Below are positions 44,901 to 52,895 of a stretch of 64,000 nucleotides of DNA, one piece after another. Origin of the DNA: Verrucomicrobiales bacterium. GTDB lineage: Bacteria > Verrucomicrobiota > Verrucomicrobiia > Verrucomicrobiales > DEV007. The notes under the pieces are model-generated. The model had not been told where the DNA came from and did no database searches. It saw only the letters and a list, made by a program, of their open reading frames with translations. The stretch is taken from the NCBI GenBank assembly GCA_002726915.1, contig PBSY01000074.1, positions 1 through 64,000 of the forward strand, given 5' to 3'. The stretch's first letter is position 1. Each line of letters begins with the position of its first letter. A program made the position numbers and the translations under genes.

Positions 44901-45485
44901 CCCGGCCTTTTAGATTCCAAGTATTTGGGTGAGCCGAGTTCGAAAATGAACGGACTCTTCTATCTGCTGGATCAACTCCACGAGGAAGGCCACAAAGTGC
45001 TCGTCTTCTCGCAATTCGTAAGCATGCTTGACATCATTCGCGATGAGCTAGAGGAACGTGACCGTCCCTTTAGCTATCTCACGGGTCAGACCAAGAACCG
45101 CCATGAGGTCATCAGTGACTTCCAGGAAAGTAAGGATCCTAAAACCTTCTTACTCTCTCTCAAAGCGGGCGGAAGCGGCCTAAATCTGACCTCAGCCAGC
45201 TATGTGGTGCTCTACGACCCATGGTGGAACCCGGCAGTGGAAAATCAGGCAATTGACCGATGTCACCGTATTGGTCAAGAGAGCAAGGTAAACGCCTACC
45301 GTCTCCTCGTACGTGAATCAGTTGAAGAGAAGATTCGCGTTCTCCAACAACAAAAGAGCGCTATGATGACCAGCGTGCTTGGTGAGGAAGGCTTCACCCG
45401 CAACCTTGAGATGGACGATCTCAAGTTTCTCTTCAATGCCGGCCACGTGGTCGAAGAGAAAAAGGAAGAGAAAGTTAAGACCTAA
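41976..45485 (+). CDS. SNF2-family helicase/ATPase with large unassigned N-terminus
   Basis: Protein of 1169 residues. The C-terminal half is a Swi2/Snf2 ATPase: motif I ADDMGLGKTIQSL (about residue 720), motif II ILDEGQQIKN (about 820, DEGQ in place of DEAH), motif III LTGTPIENRLLDVWS, and the helicase-C part with FSQFVSMLDII, KAGGSGLNLT and IDRCHRIGQE (about 1094). The first 700 residues are acidic, full of beta-type segments and without a domain I can name. Bacterial Snf2 proteins are linked to RNA polymerase recycling or DNA remodelling. No restriction or defence genes are adjacent. Confidence 0.9.
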   Translation: MNVDRATLDFLNAFSDDEKREGQKLHDEGAVVQIFGNHLLIQGKIEDGDWSCRTRLQLQGNEWVGEADEKSDSGRAALYATMLEKVARKGDLPEAPNEVGEQSLTEVIEDKLGRGLTGEEDEFLGKLERRYRRFELEREIFDSDLVRLNPRWPIDNFDPLTLWPTPPNDILEFWNYIAHAFEKGNFEYPEFLEIVTDREWTRQRMEEWERRREESEWRYQVEVFEKRPIEDGVEGIEFHLRITTREARLMVKRASEDEFSRISEKEDYENIQERYSNGGLRMDAGSEILWSKFNLAVDPEEGTDGGLPLDNIENCRFLNRLFHQPELKGLIVNLDEIPYQISDKPLHWVCREDSMGSQDYELQLVTGDDRDVSHTVRLLPGDEALYMSDEWVFKGPEHWVKSETLIDPRVTIPNTVVESESGVAFLFRLGAKVPESLESRIEEEDLNVTFDLSISSQATGASSEHMLMKILAENSSGTREEILGREGWDVTKRPQFAGEILHRYDRTLQRRVGSLIAPMQPTYDGNLGCYRSRVTKNFPEKYAEWLENLPEGITIRADKELATLESDPVEAQVSFEVVDENIDWFDLKVVVKVEGMDLSQEEIRALVQARGEFVRMERGGWLRLKMNLSEEQQQAVSRIGLDPFDLTGEVHRMHALQLAEPMAREVFDAAAWEKISNRANNLKLQVRPEIPPGLNVNLRPYQIEGFHFLSYLATNQFGGILADDMGLGKTIQSLTWLLWMRDQFGDNPPPSLVVCPKSVLDVWGDEVIKAAPAIRVQVLRNRTELDISRLGKDVDLLVINYSQLRTCAEELHSMEWLGIILDEGQQIKNPDSKAAKSARTLAGQNRLVLTGTPIENRLLDVWSLMSFAMPGILGDRKYFREHFDRRKDTQSQTRLTARLRPFLLRRTKGEVALDLPPKIEEDVFSEMEDVQQRLYQEELERIQKVLLGIENDDSLRKNSFVILQGLMRLRQICCHPGLLDSKYLGEPSSKMNGLFYLLDQLHEEGHKVLVFSQFVSMLDIIRDELEERDRPFSYLTGQTKNRHEVISDFQESKDPKTFLLSLKAGGSGLNLTSASYVVLYDPWWNPAVENQAIDRCHRIGQESKVNAYRLLVRESVEEKIRVLQQQKSAMMTSVLGEEGFTRNLEMDDLKFLFNAGHVVEEKKEEKVKT

Positions 45486-45513
45486 ACGGCCAGGGCTGGT
45501 AGTACGAAAATGA

Positions 45514-45543
45514 AAAGGACGAGCGTTCTGCTCGTCCTTTAAA
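45514..45543. terminator. Bidirectional terminator between the SNF2 and cNMP-binding genes
   Basis: Perfect 11-bp stem AAAGGACGAGC / GCTCGTCCTTT with a 5-base loop, flanked by A and T runs, between convergent genes. Confidence 0.9.
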
Positions 45544-45572
45544 CTGATCGACTAGCCCTGACCCTTAGGCTT

Positions 45573-46079
45573 TTATTCCTTCAATTTCTTTCGCAGCTCC
45601 TTCACCTCAGTATCGAGCTGGGCGAGGTAAGCGGAGGTTGCCTTGAGACGCCTAGTCGTCAGCTTAGCGATGAACTCATAAAGAGCGGCATAGAACGGCG
45701 CATTATCGTCCTTTGGCATAAGATGGTCGAGGAACTTCTGGTCCACGGCGAGGCAGAAGGAAGTCTTGTTCGCAACTACGGAAGCCGATCGCTCTTCGTC
45801 TTCGAGTGCCGCGAGTTCGCCAAAAATGTCCCCAACCTGGTCCATCGTCACGAGTTGCTCACCGCCTTTCATTACAGCCACTTCACCAGCTAGAAGAATG
45901 AAAATTCGGGAAGCCGCGTCACCCTCATTAATGATTGTATCACCGGGGTCGCAATCTAGAAAGGCGGATGCATGCAGGACTTGATCGAGGTGGTCCTTAG
46001 AAAAGGCCTCGAGAAAAGGCACTTCCATCAGAGTTTCCGGGATCTCGTCTTCGTCGTGGATGTAGGCGTATTCTTGCAC
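45573..46079 (-). CDS. Cyclic-nucleotide-binding domain protein
   Basis: Single-domain cNMP-binding protein of about 169 residues. The core runs VPFLEAFSKDHLDQVL, CDPGDTIINEGD, IFILLAGEVAVM, the phosphate-binding GDIFGELAALEDEERSASVVA (about residues 85-105), then a helical tail. There is no DNA-binding domain, so it is probably a sensor or localised adaptor. Start choice matters. A near-consensus promoter places transcription start at the GTG at 46079, so the mRNA may be leaderless. An ATG at 46028 just before the domain is the alternative. An upstream TTG (46133) lies before the promoter -35 and is excluded. Confidence 0.82.
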   Translation of the reverse strand: MQEYAYIHDEDEIPETLMEVPFLEAFSKDHLDQVLHASAFLDCDPGDTIINEGDAASRIFILLAGEVAVMKGGEQLVTMDQVGDIFGELAALEDEERSASVVANKTSFCLAVDQKFLDHLMPKDDNAPFYAALYEFIAKLTTRRLKATSAYLAQLDTEVKELRKKLKE

Positions 46080-46085
46080 GCGGGA

Positions 46086-46114
46086 ATTATATGATTCGCT
46101 GCAGCCACTGTCGA
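46086..46114 (-). promoter_or_regulatory. Near-consensus sigma70 promoter of the cNMP-binding gene
   Basis: TCGACA (5 of 6 against TTGACA), a 17-base spacer, then perfect TATAAT. The predicted start of transcription is about 7 bases downstream, at or next to the GTG at 46079. Confidence 0.8.
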
Positions 46115-46153
46115 GTCTAGAAAGGTGGCGCAAATCAAATTTTCACCTTGGCA

Positions 46154-46189
46154 CAAAAAAGAGCGGCGAGGTATTCACCCCACCGCTCT
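46154..46189 (-). terminator. Rho-independent terminator of amtB
   Basis: Stem AGAGCGG / CCGCTCT with further pairing inside (GGGGTGAATACCTC region), followed on the minus strand by a T6 tract. Confidence 0.85.
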
Positions 46190-46215
46190 CTTTAGCCTCT
46201 TTATGAAATTTTAGA

Positions 46216-47616
46216 TTATTGGATGTGGTAAGCAGGACAACCATGCTCCGCCACGTCCAATCCCTCAGCTTCTTCTTCCTCGCTCACTCGGACTCCCATG
46301 ACCAACTTGATCAAGAAGAAGACAGCAAAAGAGAAAATGAAGGCGAAGAGGTAAACGCCGATCACGCCGATAAGCTGAGACATGAAATTGGCTCCGCCAA
46401 AGATGGCAACGGCCAGCGTTCCCCAGATACCGCACGTTCCGTGAACCGAGATCGCACCCACCGGATCGTCGATCTTGATTTTGTCGAAGAAGAGAATGGA
46501 GCCCACCACGATGATCCCGCCGATAGCTCCCATAATCACCGCTGCCCATGGCGATACCGAGTCAGCACCAGCGGTGACACTCACAAGACCGGCGAGAAGA
46601 CCGTTGAGAGCCATGGAGAGATCTGGCTTCTTCAGCACGATCATCGATGTGAAAATGGAAGTCACTGCGCCCGCAGCAGCAGCGAGAGCCGTTGTCGTGA
46701 AGACGAGGCCAAGCGGACCGGGATTGGCCGAAAGAACTGAACCTCCGTTAAAACCGAACCATCCGAAGAAAAGCAGGAAGACACCGATCGCAGCAAGTGG
46801 CATGCTATGCCCCACTATTGGCTTGATGCCATCTTTGGTGTATTTGCCCTTACGAGGCCCAAGAATCATGACGCAGGCGAGAGCAGCAGCACCGCCAAAT
46901 CCGTGCACCACCGTTGAGCCTGCGAAGTCATAGAAAGGATTCTCCATCTGATAGAGCCATCCCTCGCCCCAGTGCCACGAACCAGCAACGGTGTATCCGA
47001 CAGCGACAAGGATTGTGGAGAAAATCATGAAGCTTGAAAGCTTCACTCGCTCAGCAACAGCACCCGAAACGATCGTGGCTGCTGTAGCAGCGAACATAGC
47101 CTGGAAGATGAAGTCACCGTAAGCTGTCATAGCGAGGCTAAGCCCACCATAACCCCAGGTATCATTTTCACCCCCGGTGAGCCCGGATATAGGTCCGTTA
47201 AAACCGATCCAGTTCTCAATCTGCCAAGAACCGCACGGATAATGGGTATTGAAACCCATGGCTGCATACGTCAGAAGACCAATACTGATGATCCAGACGT
47301 TTTTGAAGAGGATGTTAACGGTATTCTTAGATTGAGTCAGACCGGCCTCAAGGGTAGCGAAGCCAAGGTGCATGATGAATACCATCGCAGCAGCGATGAC
47401 CGTCCACAGCATCGAGACAGTGAAGAAGTCGAAGGCAGGGGCAAGATCTGCACCACCGGATGCTTCAACAAGGTCGAGGTATTCTTGGACGGGGCTTTCT
47501 TCGGCTGCAGGAGCAGCTTCAGGAGCCTCATCTTGGGCGTTTACGTTTCCGAACAAAAGTGGCACCACCAGACAGGTAGCCAGCAACAATGTTTTCAGGT
47601 TGAATGTATATCTCAT
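46216..47616 (-). CDS. amtB: Ammonium transporter
   Basis: Inner-membrane ammonium channel of 466 residues. A cleavable signal peptide (MRYTFNLKTLLLATCLVVPLLFGNVNA) and an acidic spacer precede 11 membrane helices. The twin His residues are in TVVHGFGGAAAL and SVHGTCGIWGTL. The GSWHWGEGWLY and GGFN/GFNGGSVLSANP stretches fit the Amt family. No glnK/glnB gene is adjacent. A sigma54-type promoter lies upstream, so nitrogen-limited expression is expected. A terminator follows. Confidence 0.95.
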   Translation of the reverse strand: MRYTFNLKTLLLATCLVVPLLFGNVNAQDEAPEAAPAAEESPVQEYLDLVEASGGADLAPAFDFFTVSMLWTVIAAAMVFIMHLGFATLEAGLTQSKNTVNILFKNVWIISIGLLTYAAMGFNTHYPCGSWQIENWIGFNGPISGLTGGENDTWGYGGLSLAMTAYGDFIFQAMFAATAATIVSGAVAERVKLSSFMIFSTILVAVGYTVAGSWHWGEGWLYQMENPFYDFAGSTVVHGFGGAAALACVMILGPRKGKYTKDGIKPIVGHSMPLAAIGVFLLFFGWFGFNGGSVLSANPGPLGLVFTTTALAAAAGAVTSIFTSMIVLKKPDLSMALNGLLAGLVSVTAGADSVSPWAAVIMGAIGGIIVVGSILFFDKIKIDDPVGAISVHGTCGIWGTLAVAIFGGANFMSQLIGVIGVYLFAFIFSFAVFFLIKLVMGVRVSEEEEAEGLDVAEHGCPAYHIQ

Positions 47617-47955
47617 TTTTCTTTTAGTTGGTTTGCACTCAGCTCTTCGCCTCCTGCTCTCTCCCCCTTTTAAAGCACCCTCCGTGCCAACTTCCTGATA
47701 ATTTAATTTTTATGCCGAAAAATTTACCAGGCCCCCGTTCTATTTGGGTTTCAGCACTACATTTTTTGAAATTACTATCGGCTTAACCTGCTCTTTATGA
47801 GCGGTTTATCGCTAACTCCAAAAAATCACAAGACCGCAGAGAAGTAGAATCCGGATCAACCAATCCGTCTCACTGCCAATAGTCAAACGTGAGAATATCT
47901 CGCCACGTTGAGAAATATAGGGACTTCTACTCTGGGCTTGAATCAACCGTCGCGA
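47617..47955. other. amtB upstream region
   Basis: About 340 bases without a gene. It holds the sigma54-type promoter at 47674-47690 and an AT-rich stretch beyond it that could carry activator sites. No small gene was supported. Confidence 0.5.
47674..47690 (-). promoter_or_regulatory. Sigma54-type (-24/-12) promoter of amtB
   Basis: Minus-strand TTGGCACGGAGGGTGCT matches the RpoN consensus TTGGCACG-N4-TTGCW at all but one core base, with GG and GC exactly 12 bases apart. The GC lies about 59 bases before the amtB ATG, giving a leader of about 47 bases. Confidence 0.75.
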
Positions 47956-48297
47956 TTAATCGGCGTCTCTCAAAACCTTGCCTCCAAGAGAAAGGATTCG
48001 GGCGTTTGACTTGGCATCTTCTGCCTCGCCGATCTGGCCATCTTGAACATACATTTGGGACAAAGCGGTCCAAGCAAGGAGGTCATTCGGCTTGAGGATC
48101 GTTGCCTGGAGGCCCGCTCCAATCGCCTCCTTGATTTTACCCGTTTTCATCAGGGCCATGGCCAGTGCATGCCAGCCATCAAAAAAATCTGCGTCGATTT
48201 CGACACAGCGGCGGTATTTGACTACCGCACTCTCCAGATCCCCAACGGCTAGATCGCCATTGGCATCGTCAAAAATATTCTGGACGTCTTCGCTCAC
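47956..48297 (-). CDS. TPR-repeat protein
   Basis: Small tetratricopeptide protein of 113 residues. About three TPR units are visible: GDLESAVVKYRRCVEIDADFFDGW, then ALMKTGKIKEAIGAGLQATILKPNDLLAW, then MYVQDGQIGEAEDAKSNARIL. No signal peptide, so cytoplasmic protein-protein scaffold is likely. It lies 8 bases after the PpiD-like gene on the same strand and may be cotranscribed with it. Confidence 0.8.
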   Translation of the reverse strand: MSEDVQNIFDDANGDLAVGDLESAVVKYRRCVEIDADFFDGWHALAMALMKTGKIKEAIGAGLQATILKPNDLLAWTALSQMYVQDGQIGEAEDAKSNARILSLGGKVLRDAD

Positions 48298-48305
48298 CCC
48301 TCTTG

Positions 48306-49856
48306 CTACTCGTTGACGAGGCCGCTTGATCCGGATCGACTGTAACTGGATTCCTTTTTCCGTTGGTTAAACCAGGAATTGAACATGCGGTAGCGGAGCC
48401 CTGTCTCCATTGAAGAAGCTATGGCACGTTTGGTCGATTCCTCCTCTTCGTTTTCGTAAAGCTCGATCTTGTCGACATAAACCAGCATGAATCCCTCTCC
48501 ACCGGGGGCTTGGATCACCTCGGAGAGTTTATTCTCACCCATTTCACCGACAGCTACAGCGATCGAGCTCGAGTTTTCAAGGCTCTCGGGCATTTCGTTG
48601 ATCGAGAAAACGGGGAGAGCTTCCACTTCGACCTTCGCTGCCTCAGCGGCTTCGACGAAGGATTTACCAGATTCAAGGGCTTCATTGATGGCCGCTCGCG
48701 CCGCACTTGCAGCATCATTAACCGCGCGGTTTGAATTTTTGGCGGTGAGCGCCTGAACGATCAGAGGCCGCGCCTCTTTGCGGGAAAGAGGCTCAGGATC
48801 TTCCTGTGACGTGAGGGCGAACACATAGTAGCTACCAGCCTCCGTTGATATAGGAACCGTCACACTGCCAACGGTTAGAGCTTCGCTAAAAAGCTGATTC
48901 AGAAGCGTTGTATTTTCAGCTATGTCATCTGGCGCCTCCGACATCTTAAATGGCTCGTAGGTATCGGCAATCATGACATAGTCGGGCTTTTCGCCGGCGT
49001 AGTTCTTGGCTATCTCATTGAAGGATTTTTCCCCATCGACAGGATCAGCGAGATCGGCGTAAGCGTAGTTGATCGCATTCAGAAAAGCCTGTTCCGCTTT
49101 GGCCTGCTCTTCCAAGGTGGCATCTTCAGGGAGAGTATTCGGAGAAAACTTGGCGTAGTCATAACCTCGGTGGACATCAGATTTCAGGTTTTCCGAGTTC
49201 TCATCATAAAAAGTCCGGATTTCGTCTTCGGTTATCTCGATACCAGCAGCAGCCTTTTCGCGGTCAAAATTGATCAGGGAAGCGGTGTAATTTTGGAAAG
49301 CGCGCGTGTAGAGTTTGTTTGTCTCACTTGGGACAGTGGCCAGGCCCGCTCCAATGAGATCGCGGACTCTCAGAAAGGTGAGGTAGTCTTTCACCAATTG
49401 AGCCAAATCCCCGTCGGTAAAGCCATTAGGCCCGAGAATATTATTTTCAACGAAAGCTGCGTTAACCCAAGGCTGCTGGAAAATTGGGAGCGTGGGAATG
49501 GCCGCTTTGATTTCTCCCGCCGAAGGCTCGATTCCTAGTTCTTGGGCTTCCTTACGCAGGATCGTGAGGCTGCGGACGAAATTGGCCCGATCGTCATCCA
49601 CCCGACTTTCACCAAACATGGACACAGTGAATTCGCCCATTCCAAGATCCCGGGCCACATCATAGTAGCTGGCGAGTTTCTGAACCTCCTTAGCGCGCAG
49701 GCAGCGATCGTAAACTTTAAGCACGCAGTTCTGGGTCCCTAGACGCCCTCCTCCCCCAAAATCAAAGTCCGAATAGAGGAATGCGAAAGCGATCACGATG
49801 ATGATCGTAACGACGATAAGGGTGCCCTTTTGAATGTGGCGAATTTGTGTCAGCAT
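48306..49856 (-). CDS. PpiD/SurA-like membrane-anchored peptidyl-prolyl isomerase
   Basis: Periplasmic folding factor of 516 residues. An N-terminal membrane helix (IVVTIIIVIAFAFLYSDF, about residues 14-31) anchors it. The following SurA_N-like helical region includes EVQKLASYYDVARDLG and FVRSLTILRKEAQELGI. The later PPIase-like parts are degenerate: the C-terminal region EVIQAPGGEGFMLVYVDKIE resembles a parvulin end, but a full catalytic set is not clear. A chaperone role is more certain than isomerase activity. Confidence 0.8.
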   Translation of the reverse strand: MLTQIRHIQKGTLIVVTIIIVIAFAFLYSDFDFGGGGRLGTQNCVLKVYDRCLRAKEVQKLASYYDVARDLGMGEFTVSMFGESRVDDDRANFVRSLTILRKEAQELGIEPSAGEIKAAIPTLPIFQQPWVNAAFVENNILGPNGFTDGDLAQLVKDYLTFLRVRDLIGAGLATVPSETNKLYTRAFQNYTASLINFDREKAAAGIEITEDEIRTFYDENSENLKSDVHRGYDYAKFSPNTLPEDATLEEQAKAEQAFLNAINYAYADLADPVDGEKSFNEIAKNYAGEKPDYVMIADTYEPFKMSEAPDDIAENTTLLNQLFSEALTVGSVTVPISTEAGSYYVFALTSQEDPEPLSRKEARPLIVQALTAKNSNRAVNDAASAARAAINEALESGKSFVEAAEAAKVEVEALPVFSINEMPESLENSSSIAVAVGEMGENKLSEVIQAPGGEGFMLVYVDKIELYENEEEESTKRAIASSMETGLRYRMFNSWFNQRKKESSYSRSGSSGLVNE

Positions 49857-50149
49857 GAATCGATGCAGAGTTTTCTGTCCTGCGGCGCCTTGAGGCAGAT
49901 CACAGGGGGAGGGAAGGTAGAGAGAAACGCTGATTCGATCAACAGCTTTTTAGAACGAAGAAAATGCTGGGATTCTGGTGGCTCAGTGCAGTTCAAGGAG
50001 GCCATCACCGAGATAAGTGATCAACACCGCTGCTGTGGCCGCTCGCTTCATGTTTCACGTTTGATCGCCGAAGTGTAGTGTATTATCAGCGAACCCACTG
50101 CCAGCAGCAATGACGCTTCCACGGTACTTTCCTGAGAACCGCTCTTAAT
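49857..50149. other. Intergenic region, nothing recognised
   Basis: Just under 300 bases between the PpiD-like gene and the end of ilvA, with no supported gene, RNA or terminator. Confidence 0.35.
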
Positions 50150-51721
50150 TCACAAGTCAGAGCCGCCTCCGGGACGTCCAAGCACTCGATTCATCTGCGC
50201 TTCGCTGAGGGACAGATAGTTACGGGTAGCGTCACGACTGGTTTCGGCAAATTTGAGAAATCGATCCTTCGCTTTCTTGTCAGGGAAGTCAAAACCAATC
50301 AATGCCCGACCGACTCGTTCTCCCGAATATTGATAATCGAAATAGACAAAATCGGACAATTTTGAAGCCCCTTCGAGGAACGCTGCCAGAGCGCCGGCTC
50401 GCTCCGAGAATTCGATCTGGAGAAACAGCGGTTCATGAAGCAGCCCCGAATCGAGGTTAAAAGCACGAAATTCGATGTCAGGTTCTCCGGTCATGTCCTC
50501 AAACTTCAGGCCTCGTTCTTTCCAAGCAGATTCCAATTCATTAAACGACTCCTCTACGGAATCAAAACCGATCACGGGCCAAGCTTTCTCCGAGTCTGTT
50601 TTGCCGTATTGAAATTCAACAATGCTGGCACGCGTTCTTAACTCATTGAGCAACTGGAACAGCGTTCCTGGCCGCTCTTCAATTTCGAAACAGAGATAGC
50701 GCCTTGTATGAGACCCGATGCGGGCCGCCCTGACCACGCGTTGCAGTTGTGCAAAATCCATGTTCGCCCCGCAGACAATGGCGAGAACTCTACGATGAGG
50801 TGGAAGTCGGTCCCGGTGGGTCGACCAACCAGCCAAACCCATTGCTCCAGCCGGTTCCGGAATGACGCGCTTCTTCTCCCAGAGGAACTGCATAGCTGCA
50901 CAAACTTCCTCATTCGTCACCGTGAGAAACTCGTCGACCAAACCACGACACAACTTAAAGGTCTCATCACCGGCAAGCGCAACTGCCGTGCCATCACAAA
51001 AGACATCAACACTATCAAGGCGAACCGGCTCCCCCGCTTCCATGGCCGCTTTCATCGATGCCTGCCCTACCCCTTCGACACCGTATATTGTAATGTCAGG
51101 GTAATGAAATTTCAGCCACGCCGCCACACCCGCGGCCATCCCTCCCCCACCAATCTGAAGAAAGGCAGCGTCAAATGGTCCCTCCCCGCTCATGACCACC
51201 TCATCAGCGATCGTGCCCTGTCCCCCCATGACAGCGAGGTCATCGAAAGCATGAATAATTTCAAAGTCGTTCTCCAGCGCACACTGCTTCGCGGCGGCGA
51301 CCGAGTCGTCGTAACGGTCACCTACCAAGTCAATTGTGACTGCGTCCCCGCCAAGGCGCCTTACCGCATCCTGCTTCATTTGCGGGGTATTCAGTGGCAT
51401 GAAGATTTTCGTCTCAAAGCAACCGCCAAACTTGGCCGCAGCGATAGCCACCCCTTGCGCATGGTTTCCGGCGGAAGCGGCCACCACGCCTCGCGTCTTT
51501 TCAGGATCGAGCATCGCCATGCGATTATATGCACCACGCCACTTGTAAGCGTGCATCGGAGACAGATCCTCGCGCTTCAGATAAATGGTAGGCCCATCCT
51601 CGATTTCAATCGTTTCCAGTGGCGTTGGTTTACCAACCTCGTAAACACGGGCCCGGGCTCCGAGAATCTCGTCACGAAGCCGGGAAAGCAGTTCATCGCT
51701 TGTCTGGTCTTCTTTAGCCAT
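50150..51721 (-). CDS. ilvA: Threonine ammonia-lyase, biosynthetic
   Basis: PLP enzyme that turns threonine into 2-oxobutanoate for isoleucine synthesis, 523 residues. The PLP Lys is in [13 protein letters not shown]. The Gly-rich [13 protein letters not shown] loop binds the cofactor phosphate. A C-terminal regulatory part of about 190 residues with two ACT-like units ([12 protein letters not shown] and [15 protein letters not shown]) matches the isoleucine-inhibited form. The length equals the biosynthetic class. No ilv leader peptide was recognised upstream. Confidence 0.94.
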   Translation of the reverse strand: MAKEDQTSDELLSRLRDEILGARARVYEVGKPTPLETIEIEDGPTIYLKREDLSPMHAYKWRGAYNRMAMLDPEKTRGVVAASAGNHAQGVAIAAAKFGGCFETKIFMPLNTPQMKQDAVRRLGGDAVTIDLVGDRYDDSVAAAKQCALENDFEIIHAFDDLAVMGGQGTIADEVVMSGEGPFDAAFLQIGGGGMAAGVAAWLKFHYPDITIYGVEGVGQASMKAAMEAGEPVRLDSVDVFCDGTAVALAGDETFKLCRGLVDEFLTVTNEEVCAAMQFLWEKKRVIPEPAGAMGLAGWSTHRDRLPPHRRVLAIVCGANMDFAQLQRVVRAARIGSHTRRYLCFEIEERPGTLFQLLNELRTRASIVEFQYGKTDSEKAWPVIGFDSVEESFNELESAWKERGLKFEDMTGEPDIEFRAFNLDSGLLHEPLFLQIEFSERAGALAAFLEGASKLSDFVYFDYQYSGERVGRALIGFDFPDKKAKDRFLKFAETSRDATRNYLSLSEAQMNRVLGRPGGGSDL

Positions 51722-51832
51722 GCAAACGGTTCCACGCAGTGGCCGTCTTTAGCAAACCCGTTCTCGTCTCAAAATCGGGAAGTATGATGGTTCTCCATTT
51801 ACAATTTCCAGCTAATCCCTCACTCTAACATC

Positions 51833-52891
51833 ATGAAATTACGACTCCATCTGGCAGTTCTGCTAATCTGTTTTCCGCTCATAGCTTCTGCGCAGAACTC
51901 CCCCAACTTTCCCTCGCTACCCAGTGAGGTCCTGTCGAACTACTCCCCGAAGACGCCCCAAAGCGTGACCCCGGAAGTCATGGCCGACCAAGCCAGAAAA
52001 TTTCTTGGAAGTTTAAACGATGAACTTCGAGGTCAAGCGGCTCTCTCATTCGACAGCCCGGAAAAATCCAAATGGACCAATGTTCCCCCACGCGGTCCTC
52101 AGGGCGGGGTGCGACTAGGCGACCTCAATAAAAACCAACTCAAACTGGCCAGCGACCTACTTGCCACCGTCCTCAGTCCCCAGGGCTACGGCAAAGCACG
52201 CAACATCCCCCTTGCCGATGACCGGCTCCTCCGCAACGGAGAACGTCGCCCTGGCTTTGGGGCCGAAGACTACTGGCTCGCCATTTTCGGCACGCCATCC
52301 AAGTCAGAACCATGGGGACTCCAGTTCGATGGACATCATCTTGCCATCAACCTAGCCTTTCACGGAGACGGGATGTCTCTTTCCCCCACCTTCATCGGCA
52401 CTCAGCCAAGAGGATTTGAGCTCGAAGATAAGACCATCGAGCCTATGGCAGGAAAAGATGCTGCCGCCTTGAACTTCCTCCGTAGTTTGAGTGACTCCCA
52501 ACGACAGGATGCCACTCTCGGCAGCGACCGCGGCAACCTCGTTGCCGGTGCCGGCCGTGACGGCATGGTTCCGGAGCCGGTTGGAGTTTCGTGTCAGGGC
52601 CTGAACGAGGATCAGACTGAAGCAATGATGAAGCTACTGAAACTCTATGTCGGTGATTTACCTGAGCCATTCGCTTCGCGCCGTCTCAATGGCCTCTCTA
52701 AGGAGGTCAGCCAAATGTCTTTCGGCTGGTGGGGGCCAGCTACAGACGGCGGTGACTACTCCTACCGCCTTCAAGGACCTAGCCTCATTATTGAATTCGC
52801 AGGACAGAATCTGGGAGGAGATCCTCATAACCACCTTCACTCGATGTATCGCGATCCATCAAACGAATACGGCGCGAAGCTGGGAAAATAA
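51833..52891 (+). CDS. DUF3500 secreted protein
   Basis: Exported protein of 352 residues with a signal peptide (MKLRLHLAVLLICFPLIASAQ). The body matches DUF3500: WTNVPPRGPQGGVRLGDL, then the repeated His-containing FDGHHLAINLAFHGDGMSLSPTFIGTQP, and the closing LQGPSLIIEFAGQNLGGDPHNHLHSMYRD. The last part is rich in His and could bind metal. Its function is unknown. It converges with dld; the stop codons are 4 bases apart. Confidence 0.85.
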   Translation: MKLRLHLAVLLICFPLIASAQNSPNFPSLPSEVLSNYSPKTPQSVTPEVMADQARKFLGSLNDELRGQAALSFDSPEKSKWTNVPPRGPQGGVRLGDLNKNQLKLASDLLATVLSPQGYGKARNIPLADDRLLRNGERRPGFGAEDYWLAIFGTPSKSEPWGLQFDGHHLAINLAFHGDGMSLSPTFIGTQPRGFELEDKTIEPMAGKDAAALNFLRSLSDSQRQDATLGSDRGNLVAGAGRDGMVPEPVGVSCQGLNEDQTEAMMKLLKLYVGDLPEPFASRRLNGLSKEVSQMSFGWWGPATDGGDYSYRLQGPSLIIEFAGQNLGGDPHNHLHSMYRDPSNEYGAKLGK

Positions 52892-52895
52892 ATCG

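Noticed and set aside
50708-51787. Open frame of 359 codons on the plus strand
   Set aside because: Antisense to ilvA. Its composition mirrors the codon bias of ilvA and it has no motif.
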